A stretch of 64,000 bases of DNA, from contig JADGFI010000017.1 of the NCBI GenBank assembly GCA_016743945.1, forward strand, positions 1-64,000, in the 5' to 3' direction. The notes below the pieces were generated by a model. It did not search any database and was not told the origin of the DNA. It saw only the letters and a list, made by a program, of their open reading frames with translations. Below, piece by piece: positions 17,233 to 25,986 of the stretch. The stretch is from Desulfobacteraceae bacterium (GTDB taxonomy: Bacteria > Desulfobacterota > Desulfobacteria > Desulfobacterales > Desulfobacteraceae). The position numbers and the translations under genes were made by a program. Every line of letters starts with the position of its first letter. The first letter of the stretch is position 1.

Positions 17233-18264
17233 TTATCCAAAGTTTTTGAAAGCATATATTTTTTTTAAAGCCTGTCCAGGCGTCATACCGAATCTTTTTT
17301 TAAATGAATGAATAAAATGACTCACATTCGAGTATCCAATATCCCCGGCAGTTTCAGATATATTTTTTTCGCCGCTTTTTAAAATTTCTAATGCTTTTTC
17401 CATTCGGTACCGGTTGTAATAATCAAAAATAGTGGTTCCAAATTCTATTTTAAACCCTTTCTTAAGTTTGAATTGGTTAATCCCTGCTCTGTTTGAAAGC
17501 TCGGCTATGGTTGGGGGCTTTTTTATGTCCTTAATAAGCATTTCTCTTGCATGAAACAGATTTTGCCTGTCCTGTGGTGATAACTTTATTTCAGGAATGG
17601 ATTTATTTTTTTGTTCCATAAGCTGAAAAAGTTTAAGGCAGATAAGTTCAGTTGCCTTGGATTGTAAAAAGAACCTGTTTATTGAAAAATCGACACAACA
17701 ATTGGAAATCGATGCAGCAGCTGTCATCATTGAAGGCGTAATCCCTGAAAAAAATCTATTGCCCCCTTGCTGGGATTTTTTGTTGTACAGAATATCACAA
17801 AACTCTTTGGGTAGCCGTTCGGCATCTTCCCTTATATATTCCTTAAGAAGATTCTCATCAATTTGAATTCCTATACTGGAAAAATATACTTTCGGAGGAA
17901 TTCTAAGGGTTCCCTTAAAAATGGATTCTGTTTTAAATTTAACACCAGCAGTTCCTGGTCTCCGATTGATATTAACAGGAGATGAACCAGATTCGTAGAT
18001 CAGAAGCTCGCTTTTCCCTGAGAGATTAAAATTAAAAACGATGGGACTTTTTTTTATTTCGTAATTAATTTTTAAACCGGAATCACTGCAATAGTTAAAA
18101 AGGCCGATGGAAAGACCATCCATAATTTTAATATTCGTGTAAGCCTCTCCAAGAATGCTGTCTGCATTGTATTCATACTGTCTTTTGGGTCTATTGCGTT
18201 CTTTGGAATTTATAGGTGTTATATATCCAGACTTAAAACTGGTATGGGTGTAATTCTCAGGCAA
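17233..18264 (-). CDS. AraC-family regulator
   Basis: 343 residues, the most divergent AraC here. The sensor motif is 'SNCCVDFSINRFFLQSKATEL' (usual CPYxG replaced). The HTH units are 'TIAELSNRAGINQFKLKKGF' and 'NISETAGDIGYSNVSHFIHS', ending in a typical 'MTPGQALKK' segment. It is divergent from the TsaA-like/TBDR operon starting at 18542; the shared 280-base region contains the 18293-18347 hairpin, so it probably regulates that operon and itself. Confidence 0.87.
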   Translation of the reverse strand: MPENYTHTSFKSGYITPINSKERNRPKRQYEYNADSILGEAYTNIKIMDGLSIGLFNYCSDSGLKINYEIKKSPIVFNFNLSGKSELLIYESGSSPVNINRRPGTAGVKFKTESIFKGTLRIPPKVYFSSIGIQIDENLLKEYIREDAERLPKEFCDILYNKKSQQGGNRFFSGITPSMMTAAASISNCCVDFSINRFFLQSKATELICLKLFQLMEQKNKSIPEIKLSPQDRQNLFHAREMLIKDIKKPPTIAELSNRAGINQFKLKKGFKIEFGTTIFDYYNRYRMEKALEILKSGEKNISETAGDIGYSNVSHFIHSFKKRFGMTPGQALKKIYAFKNFG

Positions 18265-18292
18265 TTGCTTCTCTTTATAAAAATTTTTTAGT

Positions 18293-18347
18293 AAAAACGT
18301 TCCATGATATATGGCTGCCTAACTGCCATATATCATGGAACGTTTTT
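18293..18347. repeat. Perfect 23-bp inverted repeat between divergent genes
   Basis: The arm at 18293-18315 (AAAAACGTTCC... ending ATGGC) is exactly complementary to 18325-18347, with a 9-base loop TGCCTAACT. With T5 on each outer side it would terminate in either direction, but no gene ends here. It starts 29 bases above the AraC start. CGTTCCATG is shared with the dispersed repeat at 6304. Either a transposable hairpin or a cis-acting element. Confidence 0.8.
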
Positions 18348-18541
18348 AAAGACTACCTGAAAAAATTCAAACTATTTAAAATACCCCAATCCGCATAAAG
18401 AATACCCCAAAAGGTATTATTCCCTACCAGACCCTTGTTACTAAGAAGGACTTTAGAATAAAGTGCCTTCAAAAAACTGAGGAAACCCTGATTTAATTGT
18501 TTTTGCAAAAGAGAGCAACCATAACGAAGCGAGGTAGTAAA

Positions 18542-19117
18542 ATGTCATTTTTAAATACGAAACTTTTATCGGTTGGATATGTAAAGAGTGAAATAAGCGA
18601 GATATCTATCCCGTTTAAGGACAATGACCTTAAATTTGATCCCCAGGTATGGTCACGGCAGAAATCCAAATCTTCAATTTCAAAAATAATTATCAATGAA
18701 GAGTTTGAGGACTGTCTGGATGGGATTGATGAATTTTCCCATATTGTTGTTGTTTTTCTAACCAACACACCTGAAGACACAAGAAGAACCCTAAAAAAAG
18801 TTCATCCCGCAGGACGCATCGAGGTGCCTTTAAAGGGTATCTTTTCTTGCCGATCACCTATCAGACCCAATCCTTTGGCAATATCGACAATTCAACTGAT
18901 AAAAAGAGAGAGGAATATTCTGGTCGTTGACGGGCTTGATGCAATTGACAAAACGGTTATTCTCGATATTAAGCCATACGTGGGAGATACTAACAATATA
19001 TCGGCAACAGCAACGATAGCCCCATGGGTATCTGAACTGAATAAAATGATTCAAAAAGAAAGGGCTGGAAAAAATGTGAATATTTCCTCAGATACCCTGC
19101 CTGCCCCAGGCATATGA
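18542..19117 (+). CDS. TsaA/TrmO-family SAM-binding protein
   Basis: 191 residues from the ATG at 18542 (GAGG nine bases upstream). The fold is the TsaA/YaeB (TrmO) beta-barrel: 'VGYVKSE', 'FSHIVVVFLTN', 'GIFSCRSPIRPNPLAISTIQL' and 'DGLDAIDKTVILDIKPY'. The family includes the tRNA t6A37 N-methyltransferase TrmO and members linked to metal metabolism. Encoded 13 bases before the start of a TBDR on the same strand, it is likely part of an uptake operon, so tRNA may not be its substrate; this is inference. Confidence 0.82.
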   Translation: MSFLNTKLLSVGYVKSEISEISIPFKDNDLKFDPQVWSRQKSKSSISKIIINEEFEDCLDGIDEFSHIVVVFLTNTPEDTRRTLKKVHPAGRIEVPLKGIFSCRSPIRPNPLAISTIQLIKRERNILVVDGLDAIDKTVILDIKPYVGDTNNISATATIAPWVSELNKMIQKERAGKNVNISSDTLPAPGI

Positions 19118-19130
19118 AAAAAGGAAAATA

Positions 19131-21169
19131 ATGAAATTACCTAGAAATATTTTAAAAACTATATGTGCCCCTTGTATGGTTGTTTTTTTTTTACCCTGGC
19201 CCAGGCAGAAGCGGATAAATCTATTTATAAAATAGAGGATATGACCGTTACGGTGGATAAAAGAGAAGAAAATATCCAGGATGTGGCTGGCAGTGTATCC
19301 GCGATAAGTGCTATACAGATAGAGGATTCCGGGTTGGATTCATTTAACGATATTAATAATTATGTCCCGAATTTTATAAGCTACGATAAAATTGGTTTTG
19401 ATAGCATAAGAGGACAGAGCAACATGGCCAGCTCGTCAAGAGCTGTGGGGATATATGTTGATGATGTCCCTGCTAAACTCACCAACCTCTATGACATCGA
19501 ACGGATAGAGGTACTAAGGGGGCCCCAGGGGAATTTGTACGGCTTAAATTCAGCGGGGGGTATTGTGAATATTATAACCAAAAAGCCAGACAACATCTTC
19601 AGAGTAAATACTGTCGCAGAATTCGGGAATTATGACCTCCAATCATATACAGCCTCGGCCAGTGGTCCTGTTATTAAAGAAACGCTTTTTATAGGCCTTT
19701 CCGGAAAACATAAAACACAGGACAATTATGTTGAAGAAGAGGGGGCGAACACACACAAAGATAGCGATATGTCCGGCAGAGTTCAATTAAGATGGGTGCC
19801 GTCAGAAAATACAGATTTCCTTTTTACAACAATCGATGAGGAGTGCAAATCTGATCGTGGCGTATGGAGTACCCTGGACGGAGGTCCATATAAAATTAAA
19901 AACATGGGCCTTGATGAAAAAACCAATTCCTCCGGAAATATCCGGTCCCTCAGAATTAAGCATCATGCCCCCATGTTTGATCTCACATCAATAACGGCAA
20001 AGATGTCAGATGAATCTGAGACGGCTTTCGGAATGGATTTTATTTCCGGAGGTGATAACCTCAAGTCACTGATTGCAGAACACCAAAATGATAGATGGAT
20101 GCAGGAGATCCGCCTTGCTTCCCCGGAAAAAGAAAATCCATTTCAATGGATTCTCGGCGGATCATACTTGAATGGAAAAGAGCAACTTTGGAATAATTTC
20201 CTCAAGGATACCGGAACCATGGCTGCTCCCACCGGAATGTATGCCAGCCGTATAACCGAATCTGAAATTGAGACAAATACGTTTTCATTTTTTGGGCAGG
20301 CAGGATATCGCTTTTATGACATGGTGAGGTTTACCGGCGGAATTCGCTATGACAAAGATAAAAGAACAACTGACTTTAAACAAAGTATGAACGGGACTGT
20401 TACTTCGGACTATGAGGCATCCACCACCTGGGATGCTTTTTCCCCTAAATTTATTGTTGATTATAGAGCCAATGATTCGATCATGACCTATGCCAGCGCT
20501 GCAAAAGGATATAAGGCCGGGGGGTATTCTCCCATTACGGGAGGAACTGCTGAAGATGCACTGTTTAATCCTGAATATGCATGGTCATATGAGCTTGGAA
20601 TGAAAACAAACTGGATGAACAACAAAATCATTGCAAATATATGCGGATTTTACACAATCGTGGACGACATCCAGATAATGTATACGGATCCAGATACATG
20701 GCGGGTAAGCTATAAAAATGCGGCAGAAGCAACTTTATGGGGAATTGAGATGGAAGCGATCCTTCGTCCGTTTGAAGGGCTACAGGTGATGGCATCGTTT
20801 GGTTTGCTTGAAACCCAATTTGATAAACATGAAATAAAGGCATATGAGGGAAACAGCGTTCCCCTTGCCCCTGAATATCAGGCACAACTTGCTGCCCAAT
20901 ACAATTTTTTAAATGGACTTTTTATAAGGGGAGAAGCTTTCTGGAATGGGAAAAGCTATTTTACGGAAGATAACACATTCAGCCAGGGAGCCTATATGAC
21001 GGCAAATTCAAGAATAGGGTATGAAAATGACAATTTTAGTATCAATGTATACGTAAAAAATATGTTTGACGAAGTCTATTATAATTTTGCCAATAAATTA
21101 GGTGGGGTAGATAAGGTCATAGGGGCTGAACCTCGTACCGTCGGGGTGCAGATGACACTGAGATTTTAA
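19131..21169 (+). CDS. TonB-dependent receptor with signal peptide split by a T10 tract
   Basis: The frame with AAGGAAAATA before ATG 19131 encodes a good signal peptide start ('MKLPRNILKTICAPCMVVFF') but runs out of frame at ten T (19183-19192). The receptor frame is the -1 frame from there ('TLAQAEADKSIYKIEDMTVT'). That frame also has an ATG at 19163, but with no ribosome site and a poor leader. Joining the two by +1 T, or a -1 shift, gives a classic signal peptide cut after 'AQA'. The rest is complete: plug 'IERIEVLRGPQGNLYGLNS', barrel, terminal 'QMTLRF'. The T10 tract may cause phase variation or transcript slippage, or be a sequencing error. Confidence 0.85.
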
Positions 21170-21279
21170 AAAAAATATATGTGTATATCGGGGATGGTGA
21201 TTCACATAACCATGAATAATACGCGGGTCAAAGCGATTATTATCCCTGGATATATACGAAAACCAAAAGAAAGAAGTGT

Positions 21280-22392
21280 ATGATTAGAGTAAAAAATGTA
21301 TTAAAAATATATTGTTTTTTTTGTTTGTTTTTCATTGTCTCGGTTGCAGGAAATGCCCAGGGCAAACAAAATGAAATTACAATAACCGATGCCATGGGGC
21401 GGGAGGTGTCAATTGAACAGCCGGTTAATCGTATCGCATTTAGTGGCACTTGTCTTGCTGAAGCGCTTAAAATAATTGGTGTTTGGAACAAAGTTGTGGG
21501 AAGAGGATTTCTTATTATACCGGATAAACAATTATATCCGGATATCGAGAATATAACTGTTATTGGCATGGAACCTCCCGGCCCTTATAACATTAATTAT
21601 GAAAAATTATTAGAACTTGATGTTGATTTTTTAATTACAATTAATGTTCCATTTGAGGGGTTTAAGGAGATGAATGATAAAATTAAATCCCGCACCAAAG
21701 TTGTTGCTTTAAATATGTTTCAATCTGATACCCTAAAAAGAAATTTTGAAATTCTTGGTGAAATATTCAGCGCAAAGAAAAAATCCCTGGACTATATTAA
21801 CTGGTCCGAAAATGTAATGAGTAAAATTATTGATAAAACTTCGACGCTTGCCCCGGCGCAAAAGAAAAGGACCTTTTACAAGGGAACTTCCAGCAGGTTT
21901 GACGAAATTAGTACCATGTCGGATAAATTTTCCGGCATGGCCATGGGCAATAAAATCCTGGGTAGTATCAATGTTGCCTCAGATCTAAACAGTGCCTGGA
22001 GCGGGACGGTTGACCCGGAATGGCTAATGCAGCAGGGTATTGATATTATTGTATGCCAGGATAGAATATTGAATGGTTATGGCACAGGTGTTGATGATAA
22101 TGAGAGGGTTACATCTTATAGAAAAAAAGTTATGGCGCTTCCTGTTTTTGCATTCACTAAAGCAGTAGAAAACAACAATGTTTACATGATAAGCCCTCAA
22201 TTTTTGTATTCTCCAAGTTATGTAATATATTTTGCATATTTAGCCAAATTGTTTCATCCAGACCTTTTTCATGATTTTGATCCTGAATTGATACATCAAA
22301 AATATTTATCCCGTTTCATGGATGTGGATTACGATCTGAATAATCATGGTGTGTTTGTTTATCCTGATGCCCACAGGTGCGACAAAAAATGA
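21280..22392 (+). CDS. Periplasmic substrate-binding protein (FecB/BtuF type)
   Basis: 370 residues with a signal peptide ending near 'GNAQG'. 'EITITDAMGREVSIEQPVNRIAF' opens the PF01497 fold for iron-siderophore/cobalamin binding proteins, and 'LLELDVDFLITI' is typical of the first lobe. It is closely related over its whole length to the SBP at 38411-39526. Its own permease and ATPase have collapsed (22389-22776), so it either feeds the complete importer at 39523-41411 or is becoming redundant. It follows the TBDR at 19131 by 110 bases. Confidence 0.88.
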   Translation: MIRVKNVLKIYCFFCLFFIVSVAGNAQGKQNEITITDAMGREVSIEQPVNRIAFSGTCLAEALKIIGVWNKVVGRGFLIIPDKQLYPDIENITVIGMEPPGPYNINYEKLLELDVDFLITINVPFEGFKEMNDKIKSRTKVVALNMFQSDTLKRNFEILGEIFSAKKKSLDYINWSENVMSKIIDKTSTLAPAQKKRTFYKGTSSRFDEISTMSDKFSGMAMGNKILGSINVASDLNSAWSGTVDPEWLMQQGIDIIVCQDRILNGYGTGVDDNERVTSYRKKVMALPVFAFTKAVENNNVYMISPQFLYSPSYVIYFAYLAKLFHPDLFHDFDPELIHQKYLSRFMDVDYDLNNHGVFVYPDAHRCDKK

Positions 22393-22776
22393 GCGGTTTG
22401 TCGGCAATTCAAGAAAAACGCATTGATTTAAGACAATCGTATTTAAAGTACAAAAAAAGAAAACAATTGTTTGTCGGTATTTTGATCCCCACTTTAGTTG
22501 TTCTTGTAGGCATTGCTGTGTCAACAGGCTCTGCAAATATTTCATTTACAGATATTTTTGGATTGCAAAGAAGCCAAGCGTATGAAGAGAATTGATCTGG
22601 CTGCAAGATATGCAGACTCAATCATTATGCTCAAGGAGGGAAAAATATACGCAAAAGGTAAACCTGAAAAAGTTTTCACAGAAAGAAACCTTTCTTTGGT
22701 TTATGATGTTGAGGCCAAAATCGGAAACCACGGAGACAAAGTCACAATAACGCCTATTGCAAAAATAAACCATTAA
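22389..22776 (+). pseudogene. Collapsed FecCD permease/FecE ATPase fusion remnant
   Basis: Starts as the permease at 39523 ('IQEKRIDLRQSYLKYKKRKQ', 'VSTGSANISFTDIF') with the same ATGAG overlap to the SBP gene. At 'acagatatttttg' it jumps into the ATPase ('LDCKEAKRMKRIDLA', as 'LDGKESRNMKRIDMA' in the intact gene), and again to 'ARYADSIIMLKEGKIYAKGK' and the ATPase C-terminus. The Walker and signature motifs are gone. Both junctions lie at short repeats shared by the intact sequences (ACAGATAyTTyTG; TTGATCTGGC-like). Confidence 0.88.
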
Positions 22777-22893
22777 AATGATTGAACTGACTTAAGCGGG
22801 ACCTGGCATCATTGAACAAAAGTCAGCACCATTTTTTGTCTCAAAAAAAAGTTGCATCTCTTATGCATTTTTGAACTTTTTTTAATTTTACGA

Positions 22894-22921
22894 TTGACTT
22901 CGTTCATTGACCTTTTATACT
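22894..22921 (+). promoter_or_regulatory. Sigma-70-type promoter for a leaderless mRNA
   Basis: TTGACT (22894-22899), 16-base spacer, TATACT (22916-22921). The ATG of the MarR gene is at 22928, six bases after the -10 box, at or next to the expected transcription start, and no ribosome site exists. Confidence 0.6.
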
Positions 22922-22927
22922 TAGTCC

Positions 22928-23416
22928 ATGAACAAAAATGAAAGTGAGCAAAAAGCTAAAAAAATAGATGATAGCTTCCATAGGATCGCGAACAAACTCA
23001 ATCGAATTGAAAAGATTCCAAGGGATTTTGGAACCGATTTTTTTCTTTATCCATCGGAAATACACACCATAGAAAATATCGGTCAAAACCCCGGAATTAA
23101 CATCACTGAGCTTGCAAAAAAGCAGGGCGTGACCAAAGGGGCTGTTTCCCAGGTGATCGCAAAACTTGAAAAGAAAAAGCTCGTCATAAAAATGAAGGAA
23201 ATCGATAATGATAAAACGATTTTTTTAAAACTCTCAAAAAACGGTATAACAGCCTTTGACGGACATAGGGATTTCCATTCAAAAATCCACTCACCAATTG
23301 TGGGCCTACTTGAGGAAGCATCACAGGACAAAGTGGGGTTTCTTGATGAGTTTCTTTTTGTTGTGGAAAAATTTTGCGACATAATATTAAAAAAAAACTT
23401 TAATAAAGGGTGTTGA
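22928..23416 (+). CDS. MarR-family regulator
   Basis: 162 residues. The winged helix is clear: 'SEIHTIENIGQNPGINITELAKK' then 'VTKGAVSQVIAKLEKKKLV' (recognition helix) and a wing 'EIDNDKTIFLKLS'. N- and C-terminal helices for dimerisation flank it. It lies ~400 bases before a TBDR in the same direction. Unlike the other receptors, that one has no adjacent AraC, so MarR is the likely regulator; TTAGTACCTAA in the receptor promoter is a possible site. Confidence 0.88.
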   Translation: MNKNESEQKAKKIDDSFHRIANKLNRIEKIPRDFGTDFFLYPSEIHTIENIGQNPGINITELAKKQGVTKGAVSQVIAKLEKKKLVIKMKEIDNDKTIFLKLSKNGITAFDGHRDFHSKIHSPIVGLLEEASQDKVGFLDEFLFVVEKFCDIILKKNFNKGC

Positions 23417-23497
23417 AACCGTTCAATTTTTTTTTGAATATCTATTGCTTGTTGGGATGAATCACGAATAAATATCCTTTATCAAATGAAATAATTC

Positions 23498-23668
23498 TTA
23501 ATTTGGAGCAAGTTGATTCCAATATACACTTTCCTTATTCTGAGTGCTTGTAAGCGGTTCCATAGGCCGGTCTAAAATTTGAGAATAATTATAATTGTTT
23601 ACGCCTTCATCCATGGCTTGCTTTGCAATTCTTTTTTGGATTTCTTGGTCATTATATTTCAATATTAT
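23498..23668 (-). pseudogene. C-terminal remnant of an unknown protein
   Basis: A minus-strand frame reads 'YNDQEIQKRIAKQAMDEG', 'NYSQILDRPMEPLTS' and 'NKESVYWNQLAPN' then stops at 23498. The composition looks like real protein, but the frame is closed upstream and has no ribosome site. I do not recognise the family. The rest of 23417-23732 shows nothing. Confidence 0.35.
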
Positions 23669-23732
23669 TTACAATATTCCAGCCCCGAAAGACATTGTCC
23701 CCAAAAAAAGTTATCCACATGAAACATTCTTA

Positions 23733-23761
23733 TTGACACCCACAAAAAAAAGGTTTAGTAC
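23733..23761 (+). promoter_or_regulatory. Probable promoter and MarR-type site for the following receptor
   Basis: TTGACA (23733-23738), 17-base spacer, TAGTAC (weak -10). TTAGTACCTAA overlaps the -10 and has 4-base inverted arms, as MarR operators often do. The assignment to the upstream MarR protein is a guess. Confidence 0.4.
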
Positions 23762-23821
23762 CTAATCTAAATTGACTTAGTGTCATGTTTTCTAAGCCTC
23801 AAAATTAAAGGAGTGTCTCTT

Positions 23822-25918
23822 ATGAGGAAGGTAATCAGATTTCTTTTTTGTTGTATTTTTCTAACTCAATTCTTTTTTATCCATATTGTTTCCTGCGATG
23901 AATTCCCTTCCAAGGAAACAGGCTCTAATAATAATAGAGAAAGACAAGATTCTAAAAAAATAGAATCGATTACAGTAACCGCTCAGAAAAGACAGGAGGA
24001 CAGTCAAAAGATACCCATTGGTATGTCAGTTTTTTCAAGTATCCAGATTGAAGATGCAGATATTAAAAATGTTAAGGACCTAACCTATTTGGTACCAAAC
24101 ATTCATATGAAGCAAGGAGCCAGCTCCAATGTACTGATCTTCAGAGGGATCTCAAATGATGCGGATTATATTCACTCCACGGCAGGCCTTTATGTGGATG
24201 ACATCTGCTATTCCATGAACTTCATGCACAATCCCAGCCTTTTTGACATAGAACGCATAGAGGTCTTAAGGGGACCCCAGGGAACCCTGTACGGCAGAAA
24301 CAGCGAATCCGGTGTTATCAACATTGTCACACGCCAGCCTGATAATTATTTTACCGGCAAGGTGTCCGGCAGTATAGGGGCATATGATCCAGACCACGGT
24401 TCGTCCATGAGCTACAAAACAGAACTGAACCTAAGCGGCCCGATTGTGGCGGACAAGCTTTTTATGGGAATCGCGGGCGCTGCGGAAACATCCGACGGAT
24501 TCATGATGAACTCATTCACCGGGGATGAAAAGGCAGGGTCAATTGACCATAAAAACGGCAGATGGACCACAAGGTGGCTCCCGTCGGATAAACTGGAAAT
24601 TGGTGCCACCCTGGATGTACTCGACACTTACGACAAAAACGGAAACAAGCGCTATCAGGAAGGGCCGTGGAAAACAGATACCCATAAAATAATGTACAGC
24701 ACGGACAACAATGTTAACGAACAAAAAGGAGACGGCCAGACCCTTAAAATAAAATATCAAGCAGCTGATTTTGATCTGCTGTCGGTAACCGGAAGACGAT
24801 TTTATGAGAATCACATGTTAAGAGACAGCAGATGCTCTCCTGTTGATGATGGAATCAATGACATTACATTTTCCAGCGACCAGATCAGCCAAGAACTGAG
24901 GATTACCTCCCCCGAAGACAGCCGTAATTTTAAATGGCTGGGGGGCGTATACCTGTTCAGGGAAAAAAATGTCACAGACATTGCCCTGCCAGTCTTTAAA
25001 GAGGCCCGGGATACGGATATGGAAACCCGGGGCTATGCTGTTTTCGGACAAGGAACAATGACCTTTAAAAAGCTTCATGTGACAGGTGGGCTCCGGTTCA
25101 ACTACGATGATCAGAAAGGAGAGATGGACTACACCGGACCCGTTACCCGATACACCTTTGACAAATCCTTTGACGATACCGTTCTTCTTCCAAAGGTATC
25201 AATTTCCTATGATCTGACACCGCAGATGATGACCTATACGACGATTGCAAGGGGATACAACACAGGCGGATACAACACCGGATATGCAAAAAATACAAGC
25301 AATTTTACATACGACCCGGAATTCACATGGAACTATGAAGCAGGTTTGAAATCTTCATGGCTGGACAATCGGTTGAATTTTAACATGGCATTATTTTACA
25401 TCAGTATTGATGACAAACAGGTACCGGAACGGGACGGGATTTCTGATTTGATGAACGTAAAAAACGCTGCAAAGGCGCATTCCCAGGGTTTTGAATTGGA
25501 GATCCAGGCCAAGCCTTTACCCGGTTTTGATTTGTTTTCCAGCATTGGCTATGCAAACGTTGAATTTGACGAATGGACAACCCCGGACTTTAACTATTCA
25601 GGCAAAAATCTGCCCAACGCTCCCCAATATACTGCCAATTTCGGTGCCCAGTACAGGCACATCTCCGGATTCTTCGGCAGGGCCGACCTGATTCTAACCG
25701 ACGGCTATTACAGTGACGCCCAGAACACCCAGAAACTCAGTGGAAAAACACTGGTTAACCTTCGTACAGGGTATGAAAGTAAAAACTATGATCTGGTCTT
25801 TTGGTGTAAAAACCTTTTTGGCGAAACATATCAAACCACGGGATTTGCCCGGAAATTCGATTCCGTGGTTGACGGAGCGCCAAGAATGTTCGGTGTTACA
25901 TTGACCTGTTATTTTTAA
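23822..25918 (+). CDS. TonB-dependent receptor
   Basis: 698 residues from ATG 23822 (GGAG eight bases upstream). Signal peptide to about 'IVSCDEFPSK'; the Cys near the cleavage site leaves a lipoprotein signal possible but unlikely for a barrel. Ton-box-like 'IESITVTAQKRQEDSQ', plug 'IERIEVLRGPQGTLYGRNS', barrel ending 'LTCYF'. It lies between a MarR gene and an RND/LolA-like/DUF1302 set, 68 bases from the latter. It is one of only two receptors here without a SAM-binding neighbour. Confidence 0.92.
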   Translation: MRKVIRFLFCCIFLTQFFFIHIVSCDEFPSKETGSNNNRERQDSKKIESITVTAQKRQEDSQKIPIGMSVFSSIQIEDADIKNVKDLTYLVPNIHMKQGASSNVLIFRGISNDADYIHSTAGLYVDDICYSMNFMHNPSLFDIERIEVLRGPQGTLYGRNSESGVINIVTRQPDNYFTGKVSGSIGAYDPDHGSSMSYKTELNLSGPIVADKLFMGIAGAAETSDGFMMNSFTGDEKAGSIDHKNGRWTTRWLPSDKLEIGATLDVLDTYDKNGNKRYQEGPWKTDTHKIMYSTDNNVNEQKGDGQTLKIKYQAADFDLLSVTGRRFYENHMLRDSRCSPVDDGINDITFSSDQISQELRITSPEDSRNFKWLGGVYLFREKNVTDIALPVFKEARDTDMETRGYAVFGQGTMTFKKLHVTGGLRFNYDDQKGEMDYTGPVTRYTFDKSFDDTVLLPKVSISYDLTPQMMTYTTIARGYNTGGYNTGYAKNTSNFTYDPEFTWNYEAGLKSSWLDNRLNFNMALFYISIDDKQVPERDGISDLMNVKNAAKAHSQGFELEIQAKPLPGFDLFSSIGYANVEFDEWTTPDFNYSGKNLPNAPQYTANFGAQYRHISGFFGRADLILTDGYYSDAQNTQKLSGKTLVNLRTGYESKNYDLVFWCKNLFGETYQTTGFARKFDSVVDGAPRMFGVTLTCYF

Positions 25919-25938
25919 AACGACATCTTTGAGCCTGG

Positions 25939-25965
25939 GCCGCTGTAATTTGGCATTACAGCGGC
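25939..25965. repeat. Perfect 11-bp hairpin between receptor and RND gene
   Basis: GCCGCTGTAAT, loop TTGGC, ATTACAGCGGC. No T-run follows, so it is unlikely to be a strong terminator. It lies 21 bases after the receptor stop and 22 before the RND start, and may tune or protect the mRNA between them. Confidence 0.65.
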
Positions 25966-25986
25966 TAAACAATATATGAGGAACTT

